Both the position numbers and the translations under genes were made by a program. The notes beneath the pieces are model-generated. The model was not told the origin of the DNA. It worked only from the letters and a program-made list of their open reading frames with translations, and ran no database searches. Source: Vibrio qingdaonensis (GTDB lineage: Bacteria > Pseudomonadota > Gammaproteobacteria > Enterobacterales > Vibrionaceae). Taken from it: 64,000 nt of DNA. Location of the stretch: contig NZ_JAKRRY010000006.1 in NCBI RefSeq assembly GCF_026191675.1, forward strand, positions 62,001-126,000. The letters run 5' to 3'. Shown in pieces: positions 47,789 to 57,628 of the stretch (positions are counted from its first letter, which is position 1; each line of letters begins with the position of its first letter).

Positions 47789-48056
47789 CCAGCCGCAGCG
47801 GTTAAAAGCACGGCACAGCCGAAAAATGGTTGCTTTTGTGTTTTATCTCGCGGTATTTATCAGCGCTGCAATCATGGGGTGCGACAACCGCACTCTGTCA
47901 GATTGGGATAATCAAAATACGCAGAAACTAACCACTCCTCAACCCCAATATTCAAATGAAATGACGCCACATCATCGCGTCATTTCACCCTCACCATCAT
48001 TAATGGCGCTCCCTTTTTCTAGTATGCCGACAGGTAATTCTGGCGGTATTGCGTAG
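47766..48056 (+). CDS. possible small lipoprotein-like or membrane ORF
   Basis: This 96-aa ORF begins inside the previous gene, with AAGG five bases before its ATG. It has a basic N-terminus, one hydrophobic helix (about 22-39) ending in I-M-G-C, which resembles a lipobox but lies unusually far in, and a polar tail. Its 3' end overlaps the convergent AraC gene by 38 bp. It may be a genuine coupled membrane protein or a chance frame. Confidence 0.4.
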   Translation: MKTSQPNSQPQRLKARHSRKMVAFVFYLAVFISAAIMGCDNRTLSDWDNQNTQKLTTPQPQYSNEMTPHHRVISPSPSLMALPFSSMPTGNSGGIA

Positions 48057-49029
48057 GGGTGATGCCGCGGTACTTTTTAAACATACGACTAAAACTTGTC
48101 AGGTTACGATAACCAAGACGAGCGGCGATCTGTTCAAAGGGCATCCCTAGAATAATCATATTTGCCGCTTCTCCTGAAAGAACAAAGCCGACAATCGACG
48201 TAAAATTCAACCCCGAAGATTGCAACCGCCGCTGCAATTGCTGCTCAGACAAAGATAGAAGACCAGACACCTTAGCTAAGGTCGGCAACCCAGAATGGCG
48301 TGCATAATTCACCACTTCATACAATACCTTCATATGATCTTGCGGATCAGGCATATTCAAATAGTTATCAAGATCGGCAAAACTCATCGATAATTTGTCT
48401 ACCGCTATCGAGGGTACTTTACTTCCTTCAAGTCGCAGTTTATTGGGTAACCAGACTTCGACTTGATCGTGCCCCCACTCAATAGGACAGCCAAAATACG
48501 CCTGGTATTTTTGACTGTTCACCCGTGATCCCGGTATACAAATTCGATCAGGCGTAAATTGATTGCCCAGATACCGCATCAGTACGTTGCACATAAAATT
48601 AGCCACTCGAATGCCATCGTGCACTTTGCCCTGAGCTGAAATTGAGTCATTTAGATAGGTCCATTTAATCAACGGTCCGACAGCTTCCCCTCTAAAGAAC
48701 GCGCCAGATTGGATACAGGTCACTCCAAAATTAATCCGACGAATAGCAGACGCCAATTCATGACCTGAAAAAAACCAACGGCTGATCGACCCCAACTGCT
48801 CAAGGTTCCCCCTACGAACCAAATTAAGAACGGCATCAGGATCACCTGTCAGCGCCTCGATATTTTCATAGTAGTGATTAAGAACTGAAACTGGGATTAA
48901 CGTCATTGGCGAGTCAAACACCGAACTAGGAATGCCAAATGCGGTGGATCTAACACCATATGTGGCAAACAATCCTTCCATCAGCCCTTTCATCGCTATT
49001 GCCCGTACAAAGTGTACATTCTCAAACAT
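48019..49029 (-). CDS. AraC-family transcriptional regulator
   Basis: This 336-aa regulator has an N-terminal sensing domain of the Arabinose_bd (OruR/VirS-like) type and a C-terminal pair of AraC HTH motifs (about 245-330, with F-E-Q-I-A-A-R-L-G-Y and F-S-R-M-F-K-K-Y-R-G). The start at 49029 has GGAG 6 nt upstream; in-frame ATGs up to ten codons earlier have none. It is divergent from the YibI/YibH-like pair and may control them. Effector unknown. Confidence 0.88.
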   Translation of the reverse strand: MFENVHFVRAIAMKGLMEGLFATYGVRSTAFGIPSSVFDSPMTLIPVSVLNHYYENIEALTGDPDAVLNLVRRGNLEQLGSISRWFFSGHELASAIRRINFGVTCIQSGAFFRGEAVGPLIKWTYLNDSISAQGKVHDGIRVANFMCNVLMRYLGNQFTPDRICIPGSRVNSQKYQAYFGCPIEWGHDQVEVWLPNKLRLEGSKVPSIAVDKLSMSFADLDNYLNMPDPQDHMKVLYEVVNYARHSGLPTLAKVSGLLSLSEQQLQRRLQSSGLNFTSIVGFVLSGEAANMIILGMPFEQIAARLGYRNLTSFSRMFKKYRGITPTQYRQNYLSAY

Positions 49030-49154
49030 GAGGGACTCCACACTCATCGATCTCATCAATTATTCATGATTCTTGATGAAATCAATCATTTTGTAAATCA
49101 ATATTTCATCGTCGCATAGACTCTGCACTCTTCGTATGAACATGAGATCGAACA

Positions 49155-49475
49155 ATGAGTTTATTAAGTGTCCCGTTTGTCGGGACTGGAGCCGATACCG
49201 CGTTGCACATTGTGTCTGCTGTAATGCTAATCACCACAATTGGTGCCGCTATTTACGGTTTCTGGAGAATTCATGAACTGCCTATTAACAAAGCTCATCG
49301 CCATGACCATCATCAATTAGGCTTAATCACCACACTCACTTGGATTGGCTTTGTTTGGCACTGGGTATGGGTCATCGCGGTTATCATCGCGTTTGTGGAT
49401 ATGGAAAAAGCCATCGTTCGTTTTAGAGATATTTGGTTAGACAACAAAGGCAACGAGGAGGACACAGCATGCTAG
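49155..49475 (+). CDS. DUF3302 (YibI-like) inner-membrane protein
   Basis: This 106-aa protein has two or three transmembrane helices (about 14-36 and 54-80) with a His-rich cytoplasmic loop between. It resembles YibI, which is always found next to the HlyD-type protein YibH. It overlaps the adaptor gene by 7 bp, so the two are translationally coupled. Function unknown; together they may form an inner-membrane transport or signalling unit. Confidence 0.8.
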   Translation: MSLLSVPFVGTGADTALHIVSAVMLITTIGAAIYGFWRIHELPINKAHRHDHHQLGLITTLTWIGFVWHWVWVIAVIIAFVDMEKAIVRFRDIWLDNKGNEEDTAC

Positions 49476-50692
49476 AGGGTTTAGCGGTATGGGCGCTATT
49501 TATATACTTACTACGATTAGTGGGTATGCCATGGAATAAACTTTCCAAAGGCTTTGCTTACATTGGCGGCGTCAGTTGGCTGCTTTTCGTTTGGGTTGGA
49601 CTCATCAATTACACACCTATGGACTTATCCGGAGGATCCTTGGTACAAGCGCCACACATCCAATTACGCCCCGACTCTTCCAATGTCTCTGGGAAAATCA
49701 TCAAGCTGCATATTAAGCCCAACCAACAATTAGACAAGGGACAATTAGTCTATGAAATTAACCCTAAGCCATATCAAATTGCTTATGACCAATCCCTTAT
49801 TCAACGTGACATTGCAAAAGGCACCTATGACAGTGCCATTCAGGATGTTGACATCGCAGAATCCAATTATGACTCGATGCTAAAAAGTGTCCAGACATCA
49901 AAGAGTCAGCTGCGCTCTGCAACCGTTGAATATGAACTGCAAACTAAGATGCTCAAACGTTACCAGGAACAAAATTCAGTCGTCAGCAACACCATCACGG
50001 AAAGCGATATTGATAAACAAATCAGTTTGGTTGAAATGGCAAGACATAAGGTTAAAACCATTAGCTCACAACTTGACAAGAAAAAGATCGACGCCGAAAA
50101 AGCTTTCCTATCCATCAATAAATCACAGTTAGCAGTTGAAAGCAGAAATAACGATTTAAAAGCGGCCAACGAGTCAATCGCGCGAGCTAAGTGGGATCTG
50201 GACAGCACTAAAGTTTCCGCTCCCAGCGATGGCTTCGTCACCAACTTTATTCTGCGTGAAGGACAATTATTATCTCGAGTACCAAGAATACAGATGTACA
50301 CCAACGAGAAATACGTGTTAATGCGTGTCAACCATCAAGCAATCCGAAATATCAAACCCGGTCAACCCGCTGAGTTTTCTACGTCTGTCTATCCTGGTCA
50401 CGTCTTTGCTGCTGAGGTAGAAGGGATTATTGAAGCTACGGGCGAATCTCAAGGAACATTACTCGGTCTGGATCAATCCGTACGAGCAACAACTGGAAAA
50501 AACCTAAATAACAAGCATCACTTCGTTCGTTTAAAAGTATATGAAACAGAAGGCTATGACATTCCCGTTGGTGCCGTTGGCCTTGCTTGGATCAGTGGGG
50601 AAAAACCCATCGCGTTTCTTGGTTTCCTTGATGTCATAAGAGGTATCATACTGAGAATGAAGTCGCAGCTTTACTACTTCTACTCAATTTAA
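49469..50692 (+). CDS. HlyD-family membrane-fusion protein, YibH-like
   Basis: This 407-aa protein has N-terminal hydrophobic helices (about 3-15 and 27-45), a biotinyl-lipoyl half near residue 75, a long alpha-helical coiled-coil hairpin (about 105-235), the second lipoyl half near 245 (D-S-T-K-V-S-A-P-S-D-G) and a beta-barrel domain. The start at 49469 has GGAGGA upstream. It pairs with the YibI-like protein. No ATPase or RND pump is adjacent, so it may act with an unlinked partner, as EmrA/YibH-type adaptors do. Confidence 0.87.
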   Translation: MLEGLAVWALFIYLLRLVGMPWNKLSKGFAYIGGVSWLLFVWVGLINYTPMDLSGGSLVQAPHIQLRPDSSNVSGKIIKLHIKPNQQLDKGQLVYEINPKPYQIAYDQSLIQRDIAKGTYDSAIQDVDIAESNYDSMLKSVQTSKSQLRSATVEYELQTKMLKRYQEQNSVVSNTITESDIDKQISLVEMARHKVKTISSQLDKKKIDAEKAFLSINKSQLAVESRNNDLKAANESIARAKWDLDSTKVSAPSDGFVTNFILREGQLLSRVPRIQMYTNEKYVLMRVNHQAIRNIKPGQPAEFSTSVYPGHVFAAEVEGIIEATGESQGTLLGLDQSVRATTGKNLNNKHHFVRLKVYETEGYDIPVGAVGLAWISGEKPIAFLGFLDVIRGIILRMKSQLYYFYSI

Positions 50693-51014
50693 CACGCCTA
50701 GATATCACTATAAAATAACAATTAGGTTGACGAACTACGGCATTAGCCACTCTCATTGAGTGGCTTTTTACTGACTCCCCCTTAGACTTACCATATACAA
50801 GAAAGCAATAAGCGCATGTGATACGCATGAGTCTATTGCCACAGTAAATCCGTTACTCTAAGTCACTGAACGGTTGGGGCGAAACGTAACGATTTGTCAC
50901 TAATGACGCTTTTTCGTTTCAGTTTTTTGCCTCACTCCCCTACAATGTGCCCCATCCTAATCTCAGGTTATCGGCCTGTTGTATTGATGTTACTTAGTAA
51001 ATTGGTTAATCAAA
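50693..51014. other. intergenic region with terminator and yejM-like promoter
   Basis: No ORF. It holds the yibH-like terminator (50745-50769) and, further right, a GAAACG/CGTTTC pair ahead of a T-run near 50913-50927 that could be a second weak terminator or a leader structure before the sulfatase-like gene. Confidence 0.5.
50745..50769 (+). terminator. terminator of the YibI/YibH-like operon
   Basis: AGCCACTC (50745-50752) pairs with GAGTGGCT (50758-50765), with a 5-nt loop and T-run. Confidence 0.88.
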
Positions 51015-52856
51015 ATGTTTAAACTTTTTAAAACGCGCTTAAGTGCTTATTACGAGTTCCTTATTCTCAACGCGTTGCTAGCAACGCTGATTGGCGTTCG
51101 CTACTTCTTATATTTTCCAGAGTTGCCATTTGATGGCATCCAAACCACATTTGCTGCAACCAGTCTCTTTAGCCACATGAGCCTACTAGCGTTAGTGTTT
51201 TGGTTACTCGGGTTAGTGCTTTGCGTCCTCCCCCTAAAGGTTAAACGACCTATCCTTGCCCTAATGGCTACCTTAGGCCTGACGTTTTTGTTCGTCGACA
51301 CCATGGTGTTTGGATTCTACCGATTCCACCTAAACTACCCAGTGCTATCACTGGTAATGTCAGGGCAAATTGTAGAGTTCCCATTATCGGCATGGGCAAT
51401 GCTTGTTGCCGGACTTGGCGGTGTATTTGCACTGCAATGGTGGGCGCTAGGTCGTATGGAAAGCCAATCCTTTGGCTTTACTAAATCACTGCGTAAAATC
51501 TTTTTCCCACTGTTTTTAGTCACGACTTTAACCAGTCATGGCATTCACATCTGGGCATCGGCTAAAACCTATCAGCCGGTAACATTTGTAAACCAATATC
51601 TACCTGTGTTTTACCCAACAATCGCCAACTCTTTCCTAATCAAACATGGATGGCTTGACCGAGAAGAGCTTGAACAAAGTCAGGCAAAAACACCAAAAAT
51701 CCAAGGCGGCTTGAACTACCCTGTCCATCCATTGGTCGGCGACGCTCCAGCCCAACCAAAAAACATCATGTTGATCCTGATTGACTCATGGCGACCAGAT
51801 ACCGTCACACCGCAATACATGCCAACCGTGTATGAGATGTCTAAAGAAGGCGTATCTTTTGATAAACACTACGCATCGGGTAACGCAACCCGCATGGGCA
51901 CATTTGGTCTGTTCTACGGACTGCCGGGTCCATACTGGCACCCAATGCTAGCCAACCAGCGTCCAACCGTATTGATGGATAGATTGCAACAACTCGACTA
52001 TCAAATTGGTGTGTTTACCTCTGCGCACATTGAGTCGCCTGAGTTCAATCGTACCATTTTTGCCAAGATCCCTAACTTACGTCTTCGTGGTCAAGCAAAA
52101 GGTGATGCGTCGGACAGAGACATTGAACTCGTGGAAGATTGGAAAACGTGGTATGACAACCGTACCGACAAACCCACCTTTTCATTCATGTTCTTTGATG
52201 CGCCACATGGCTTCGTATTCCCTAAAGATTACCAGCCAAGATTTGAGCCAATGTCTGGACCTAATAACCCGTTTGTTCGCAGTAATGACTCGGATCCAGA
52301 GCCAGTGTTAAATCGTTATCGCACCAGCACACACTTTGTTGACAGTAAAATTAAAGAAGTGGTTGAGAAGCTTAAAGCGGAAGGCACGTACGACGATACA
52401 TTAATCATTGTCACCGGTGACCATGGTGAAGAGTTTAACGACAACGGACAAAACTTCTGGGGTCACAACGGTAACTTTACCGAGGCGCAAATCAAAGTGC
52501 CATTTATCTTGCTCGGCGCTGGTATAGACAAAGCAAGCAACCAATGGCCCGCGGGTATGATGACCACCCACTTTGATTTAGTGCCAACGCTGATGAAGAA
52601 CTATTTAGGCGTGACTAATGATCTAAAAGACTACACCATTGGTGAAGACCTCTTAGGAGAAGCGGTTGATCGACCGTTTACCATCGTTGCTGACTATGGT
52701 GACTACTCTATTGTGTCTGAAGATAAAATCTTCTCGTTGAAAGGTAACGGGCTATACGAAGTCAGGGACGGCAGCAACCGACTGCTACCAGAACAAGAGA
52801 TTGATCGTGAACGTATGCAATACGCGTTAGAAGTGCTAACTCGATACACAAAATAA
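51015..52856 (+). CDS. inner-membrane sulfatase-fold protein, YejM/PbgA-like (DUF3413)
   Basis: This 613-aa protein has five N-terminal transmembrane helices (DUF3413, about 1-180) and a periplasmic alkaline-phosphatase/sulfatase-fold domain (about 240-600) with I-L-I-D-S-W-R, G-N-A-T-R-M-G and T-G-D-H-G-E-E-F motifs. This is the architecture of YejM/LapC/PbgA, which regulates lipopolysaccharide synthesis by controlling LpxC turnover. It is not next to a yejL gene here, so it may be the main copy or a paralogue. Conserved metal-site residues remain, so hydrolase activity cannot be excluded. Confidence 0.85.
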   Translation: MFKLFKTRLSAYYEFLILNALLATLIGVRYFLYFPELPFDGIQTTFAATSLFSHMSLLALVFWLLGLVLCVLPLKVKRPILALMATLGLTFLFVDTMVFGFYRFHLNYPVLSLVMSGQIVEFPLSAWAMLVAGLGGVFALQWWALGRMESQSFGFTKSLRKIFFPLFLVTTLTSHGIHIWASAKTYQPVTFVNQYLPVFYPTIANSFLIKHGWLDREELEQSQAKTPKIQGGLNYPVHPLVGDAPAQPKNIMLILIDSWRPDTVTPQYMPTVYEMSKEGVSFDKHYASGNATRMGTFGLFYGLPGPYWHPMLANQRPTVLMDRLQQLDYQIGVFTSAHIESPEFNRTIFAKIPNLRLRGQAKGDASDRDIELVEDWKTWYDNRTDKPTFSFMFFDAPHGFVFPKDYQPRFEPMSGPNNPFVRSNDSDPEPVLNRYRTSTHFVDSKIKEVVEKLKAEGTYDDTLIIVTGDHGEEFNDNGQNFWGHNGNFTEAQIKVPFILLGAGIDKASNQWPAGMMTTHFDLVPTLMKNYLGVTNDLKDYTIGEDLLGEAVDRPFTIVADYGDYSIVSEDKIFSLKGNGLYEVRDGSNRLLPEQEIDRERMQYALEVLTRYTK

Positions 52857-52887
52857 CGAGATAACCCATTTAATTGCGTTCATTAAT

Positions 52888-52920
52888 AACGGAAGAAGCG
52901 TTCGCTTCTTCCGTTTTTTT
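52888..52920 (+). terminator. terminator of the yejM-like gene
   Basis: A perfect hairpin built from AACGGAAGAAG and CTTCTTCCGTT, with a T-run, 31 bp after the stop. Confidence 0.93.
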
Positions 52921-52995
52921 ATTCAATCGGCGATTCAAGCACTAGACCAGAAATACTAACCGTTAAGTATTCCCACTAAGTCACTCACTTTGCCC

Positions 52996-54360
52996 TTAGA
53001 TATCGTCCTGCACCTCGATGTAGAAGACTTCTGCACTACACCTTGCAACTCGCACCTCTCCTTGAGTCGCATTTTGACGAGCATCAAAGGCGGACACTAA
53101 CTGAATCGTCGGATCAATCGATATAGTCTTATCACGTTGAGACTTATTAATCACGACCAACCCTTTACTGCCACGAGTAAAGGCAAGAATGTCATCATTC
53201 GCTTCTATCACCTCAAAACTCTCACCATGCATACGATGATAAAACTCAATCAACCGTGATAGTTTAGGATCGTTCCAGCTATTAACCCACCTTGGTTGCC
53301 CTTGTTGATTGGTGATCCCACTAGGATCCAAGTCTGAATAAATGAGCGGAACCCCACCATCTCGACCTAAAATATAGACATACGCAAGCCATTCATTTTG
53401 CTCTGTTAATACCAAATTTTGAAATACATCATTGTTGGGAATGTCATGGGTGGTTGCAAAAGTGATCGAACGTGCATTGGTAAGTGCTTGACCAAAGCAG
53501 TAAGGATCAATAAGCGAAGCCATGCTCCCATCACTTTGGAAAACCTCAAATAAGGTATTAAACAATGGAAAATCATACGCCGATAGACGAGTTGCTTTCA
53601 AATAAGGCTGCAAAAACAGTTCATACTCTTCTTTGGTTGCACCACCATCGGTAATAATTTCGCCAAAGACGTGCATTCCATCTGTTATATCATCGGTAAA
53701 TACCGCCTGGATATGTTCAAGGCTGAGGTGCTTTGCCGCATCAATACGATACCCTCGAACCCCAAGACCCTTCATCGCTCGTAAATACGCTTGTTGCTGG
53801 TCTATCACCCGCTTACTGGTTCTTAAGGTTGGCAAGCCAGGATCCTTTGGTCCTCCCGTTAGGCGGCCATTTTGAACCTCCCATCGATCTTTCCAGTTTT
53901 TAATACCAAATGCCTCAACAAAGTCATTTTCATCAAAAAGTGGCTCGCTAAGATCTCCGAATAACTTCTGTTGTTCAAAATACTGATGATGAGAGCGATA
54001 GCGTGCTAAATCTTCGGAACTCGGATACTGCAGGTCTAATCTAGCGCCGGATTCATTGGCCATATGATTAAAAACCACATCGATATATACCCATAAATCA
54101 AGTGCATTAAGGGTTACCATCATTGCCTTAAAGTCTTCAGTATTACCCAGTTTATTATCAATCACTCGATAGTCTTGCGGTTGATAAAGCTGCCACCATT
54201 GAACAGACGTAGATTGTCTAAATGATTTCATCGGAGGCGAAACCAGTATCGTCTTATAGCCCGCAGCTTTAATCTCTTGTGCTCTTTCTGTTACCAATGC
54301 ATATGGCCAATCAAAGGCATGCAAAATGACATTACTCTGGCTCAGTGCCGAATGTGACAT
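52996..54360 (-). CDS. cytoplasmic GH13 alpha-amylase
   Basis: This 454-aa enzyme has the GH13 regions in order: D-V-V-F-N-H, G-Y-R-I-D-A-A-K-H with nucleophile Asp207, F-G-E-I with acid/base Glu234, and T-T-H-D with Asp306. No signal peptide is present, so it should act on cytoplasmic alpha-glucans or maltodextrins. The start at 54360 has AGGAG 5 nt upstream; the ORF extends 22 codons further without support. It is monocistronic. Confidence 0.9.
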   Translation of the reverse strand: MSHSALSQSNVILHAFDWPYALVTERAQEIKAAGYKTILVSPPMKSFRQSTSVQWWQLYQPQDYRVIDNKLGNTEDFKAMMVTLNALDLWVYIDVVFNHMANESGARLDLQYPSSEDLARYRSHHQYFEQQKLFGDLSEPLFDENDFVEAFGIKNWKDRWEVQNGRLTGGPKDPGLPTLRTSKRVIDQQQAYLRAMKGLGVRGYRIDAAKHLSLEHIQAVFTDDITDGMHVFGEIITDGGATKEEYELFLQPYLKATRLSAYDFPLFNTLFEVFQSDGSMASLIDPYCFGQALTNARSITFATTHDIPNNDVFQNLVLTEQNEWLAYVYILGRDGGVPLIYSDLDPSGITNQQGQPRWVNSWNDPKLSRLIEFYHRMHGESFEVIEANDDILAFTRGSKGLVVINKSQRDKTISIDPTIQLVSAFDARQNATQGEVRVARCSAEVFYIEVQDDI

Positions 54361-54555
54361 GTTGACTCCTGTCAATAATGCGTGTGTTACTCTGTTTGCC
54401 ATTATATCGAAACTCATCACCGCCAAATCCTCCTCTACTCGGTTTCTGTTGTATGAGGAGCTAGGCGTAGCGACTATTAGGTACTAAATAACTAACTCGT
54501 TGTAGATAACTAACGGCGTCTATCACCACTACCATCTAAATGTTGGACATAAAAA

Positions 54556-54577
54556 AACGCGCCGTTGAGGGCGCGTT
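54556..54577 (-). terminator. terminator of the yibL gene
   Basis: AACGCGCC (54556-54563) and GGCGCGTT (54570-54577) pair with a 6-nt loop, with seven T on the minus strand. Confidence 0.9.
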
Positions 54578-54606
54578 AATATCTCTACTCGTCTATTGGA
54601 AAAGAG

Positions 54607-54963
54607 TTAAAACTTCTTAGGTGCAAAGCCTGTCATCACATCTAGGCGTAGCTCTTTACCAATCTTCGTCATTGGATGAACAACCACTAAGCCTTTCACG
54701 CTCTTTTTCAATTTGCCTAAATCCGCTTGTTCTGCTTTCGTGATTTCACGGTAGAACGGCATGTCCAGCAAGCTCTTACGCTCTTTGTTCATGTCATAGC
54801 TTTCTTTATGCTGAAGCTGAGCCAGTTTCTTTGTCAGCTTATCAATTTCATCCGTAAATTTAGAGATCATCTCGCTGTCACTACGAGATTGAGCACTGTT
54901 TAGCTTATGACGACAAGCATCAAGACGGTTTTTAAGTGTTTGGATTTCTTTTTTCATGCTCAT
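54607..54963 (-). CDS. yibL: YibL-family ribosome-associated protein
   Basis: This 118-aa protein matches YibL (DUF2810): an N-terminal coiled coil (about 5-55), the central S-Y-D-M-N-K-E-R segment and a basic C-terminal half ending in P-K-K-F. YibL was found associated with ribosomes in E. coli; its role is unclear. The start could be the ATG two codons later. It is single-gene, with its own terminator. Confidence 0.88.
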   Translation of the reverse strand: MSMKKEIQTLKNRLDACRHKLNSAQSRSDSEMISKFTDEIDKLTKKLAQLQHKESYDMNKERKSLLDMPFYREITKAEQADLGKLKKSVKGLVVVHPMTKIGKELRLDVMTGFAPKKF

Positions 54964-55040
54964 TGTAATCTGAACCTAGTATACGAATGAATAAAACGGA
55001 CGCGGAGTGTATCACAGACTCCCCACGCATGCTGTTAAGT

Positions 55041-55319
55041 TTAAGTACGGTATAGAACCTTTACGATGTGCCAGCCAAACTTTGTTTTCACTAGGTGAGG
55101 CGTTAACACTTCTCCGGTAAAGCAGATTTTGTCAAATTGTGGAACCATTTGACCTTTTCTAAATTCACCGAGGTCTCCTCCTTTTTTGCCAGAAGGACAC
55201 GTAGAATACTTCTTAGCAAGAGCCTGAAATTTAGCACCTTTTTTCAACTGACCCATAATGTCGTCTGCTTTGTCTTTATGCTTAACAAGGATGTGAAGTG
55301 CGTGTGCGGTTCTTGCCAT
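55041..55319 (-). CDS. ppiC: parvulin-type peptidyl-prolyl isomerase PpiC
   Basis: This 92-aa single-domain parvulin has A-L-H-I-L-V near the start, G-G-D-L-G-E-F near residue 50 and F-G-W-H-I-V-K-V at the end, which are the conserved PPIase positions. It has the same length as E. coli PpiC and no signal peptide. It catalyses cis-trans isomerisation of prolyl bonds in cytoplasmic proteins. Confidence 0.93.
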   Translation of the reverse strand: MARTAHALHILVKHKDKADDIMGQLKKGAKFQALAKKYSTCPSGKKGGDLGEFRKGQMVPQFDKICFTGEVLTPHLVKTKFGWHIVKVLYRT

Positions 55320-55507
55320 AACGTGTCTACCCTAATACAAAATGAAGAGATGCTACTAATAGCGCAAAGTGTAAATCAAAATGAGAGCGAAATCACGTTT
55401 ACAATCCAAGCCACTTCAACTTTATTCTGATCTGCCGCAGATAAGTTAGGGAAAACTAAAACTATTCTATAGAATTAGACTGTCACCAACCTAGAGTATG
55501 AATACCA

Positions 55508-56425
55508 ATGTCGACAAAAATAAGTAAAGCCAATCAAGCACAAGGTATGCTGCTGTTTACGCTGAATATGCAGAAACAGCGCTTTGCCATCGGCACACTT
55601 AAAGTGCGAGAAATCGTGCCATTTTTGCCTACAACACAAATCCCTTACTCTCATCGTCATGTGGTTGGCACAGTAAGCATCCGTGGCTTAACCGTTCCCG
55701 TCATCGATATGGCAGCGGCCATTGGCTTTAGACCGATTACTCCCGAAGAGTATTCGACGACGTATCTTGTTGTGACCGACTGTCTGCGCACCGTGGTCGC
55801 CTTTATGGTGAGAGAAATCGATAAAATCATAGAGTGTAATTGGAAGGAAATAGAGCCAGCGCCAGAAAGTTCTGGAAAGAATATTTTCGTTACCGGAGTC
55901 ACTAAGTTTAATGACGACATCGTCCAGCTACTCGATGTAGAGTTACTATTGTCGAAAATTTACCCACAATACGCTGATACTAAAATCCCGATGCTCACAG
56001 ATGTGCAACGAGAGCGAATGAAGGCCTTGAACGTATTACTTGTGGATGATTCATCTATCGCAAGAAAACAGCTTGGCGATGCGCTGAACCAAATTAATAT
56101 CCCCTTTGAGATCTGCAAAGATGGCAACAGCGCGTTGGCTTTTATGCGTGAAAAAGCGCACTCCCCTCAAGCAATCGACATCCTTGTCAGTGATATTGAA
56201 ATGCCAGGACTCGACGGTTATGAGCTCGTTTTTGAAGTGCAAAATGACACATCATTGAACCGCGCCTATCGAATCCTACACACCTCTTTATCTAGCGAGA
56301 TGTGTACCGATCGCGCAAGGCAGGTGGGCGCACACGAAGCGTTAGTAAAGTTCAATGCAGGAGAGCTCATTGAGGCTATGTTACGAGGCGCCGAAACCTT
56401 TGTGGAATCCAAAGCGGCCTCATAA
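55508..56425 (+). CDS. cheV: chemotaxis coupling protein CheV
   Basis: This 305-aa protein has a CheW-like domain (about 12-160) and a C-terminal receiver domain (about 178-300) with L-L-V-D-D, phosphoacceptor Asp229 (S-D-I-E-M-P-G) and a conserved lysine near 281. CheV links chemoreceptors to the CheA kinase and its phosphorylation tunes adaptation. The gene is isolated from other chemotaxis genes, as is common for the multiple cheV copies of vibrios. Confidence 0.94.
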   Translation: MSTKISKANQAQGMLLFTLNMQKQRFAIGTLKVREIVPFLPTTQIPYSHRHVVGTVSIRGLTVPVIDMAAAIGFRPITPEEYSTTYLVVTDCLRTVVAFMVREIDKIIECNWKEIEPAPESSGKNIFVTGVTKFNDDIVQLLDVELLLSKIYPQYADTKIPMLTDVQRERMKALNVLLVDDSSIARKQLGDALNQINIPFEICKDGNSALAFMREKAHSPQAIDILVSDIEMPGLDGYELVFEVQNDTSLNRAYRILHTSLSSEMCTDRARQVGAHEALVKFNAGELIEAMLRGAETFVESKAAS

Positions 56426-56463
56426 CAGATTCTGCATCGATCATTGTATTTACTATAAAACCA

Positions 56464-57006
56464 TTACTCTACGGTATCGCTGTTTTCTATGCGGCGATGC
56501 CCCTCTTGTAAGTGGACAAAGTCGACTAAGTCTTCTCCAGAAACCTGATACGCCTGACCAAACCCCTTAACAAATAACCCTTGTTCCGCTTTTAAGTTGA
56601 ATAATACAAAATCTTGCAGTTGGCTTAAGCCATCAATAATCTCTCCGAAACGGGCTTGCATCTGAGCGACCACTGCATGCCATTGCTGTGTGTCCCTTTC
56701 AACTACGGTTGCAATTGCATCAAACGTCAATCGCTTGCGAGCAAACAACTGCTTACTTTCGGATTCATCCTCAATCATCATCAAGGATACGTTTGGGTTC
56801 ACTTGTAAATTACGGGCATGACGGGCGATTTGTGAAATCAGCACAAAGTAGCCATCTTGATTTTGGACAAATGGTGCATAGCTAACATTCGGGCAACCTT
56901 CCCCATCGACGGTAGCAAGTTGAATCGTTTTACGCGCTTGGCGAAACTCTTTGATTTCAGGACCTAATCGTCCCTGTAGTCGCTCTTGCTTAACTTGCTG
57001 ATCCAT
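56464..57006 (-). CDS. hutZ: heme-degrading/heme-utilisation protein HutZ
   Basis: This 180-aa protein has the split-barrel FMN-binding-like fold of the HugZ/HutZ family. Asp132 and His170 (V-H-L-Q-E-G-H) occur at the positions named for V. cholerae HutZ, where His170 binds heme and Asp132 supports it. HutZ opens heme in the cytoplasm to release iron. It is the last gene of the hutW-hutX-hutZ operon, 75 bp after hutX. Confidence 0.93.
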   Translation of the reverse strand: MDQQVKQERLQGRLGPEIKEFRQARKTIQLATVDGEGCPNVSYAPFVQNQDGYFVLISQIARHARNLQVNPNVSLMMIEDESESKQLFARKRLTFDAIATVVERDTQQWHAVVAQMQARFGEIIDGLSQLQDFVLFNLKAEQGLFVKGFGQAYQVSGEDLVDFVHLQEGHRRIENSDTVE

Positions 57007-57081
57007 TTTCTGTTCCTTTTCTGACTGTACTTTGATTATTTTTATCGTGTTATAAAGTGGTTTTTTCGCTGCCGTATCGTA

Positions 57082-57582
57082 CTATTGGCGTAATTTACTT
57101 TGCATCGTTTTAAAACGAGTCACCTGCTCGGGCAACAGTTGCCGCTTGTCGTCACGCCCAAGATAAATCTTAAACACGTTATGACCAAGTGCATCAAAAA
57201 AGCCAAAGTAGTGGCTTTCATTGCCCATAAAAGGCTTACTCACTAACGCAACATGAGTAATCAGATCTAACTTGAGGTGTCCATGTAACTCGCCGTCTTT
57301 ACCCATAAGATTATAATAGCCTCGTGCCATTTTACCCTTTGGAAACGGGGCTTTAACCTCAAAGATAGACCCGAACGAGTGAACAATCGTTGTCACAGGT
57401 CCCCACGTGGTGATGGATTCCAAGACTTCTTGGGCAATACTCCCTCCCGCGACAGCAACCATTTCACTAGGTAATGCGCACACCACTTCACACTCACTTA
57501 CCGCGAGTTTATCTGCAATCGCAGCGGGTAGTAATTTAGGTTCGTCCGCCAGAATCGCTGCAACTTTTTGCTTTAACGTCAT
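57082..57582 (-). CDS. hutX: cytosolic heme carrier HutX
   Basis: This 166-aa protein belongs to the HutX/HuvX family, with the N-terminal P-K-L-L-P-A-A-I-A-D segment and the F-G-S-I-F-E-V and G-Y-Y-N-L-M-G stretches of the heme-binding core. HutX carries heme in the cytoplasm and hands it to HutZ. It lies 46 bp after hutW and 75 bp before hutZ in the same operon. Confidence 0.93.
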   Translation of the reverse strand: MTLKQKVAAILADEPKLLPAAIADKLAVSECEVVCALPSEMVAVAGGSIAQEVLESITTWGPVTTIVHSFGSIFEVKAPFPKGKMARGYYNLMGKDGELHGHLKLDLITHVALVSKPFMGNESHYFGFFDALGHNVFKIYLGRDDKRQLLPEQVTRFKTMQSKLRQ

Positions 57583-57628
57583 TTGTTGTTCCTATTTAAT
57601 CTGATGATTCATCATCGTATTTCGTCAA

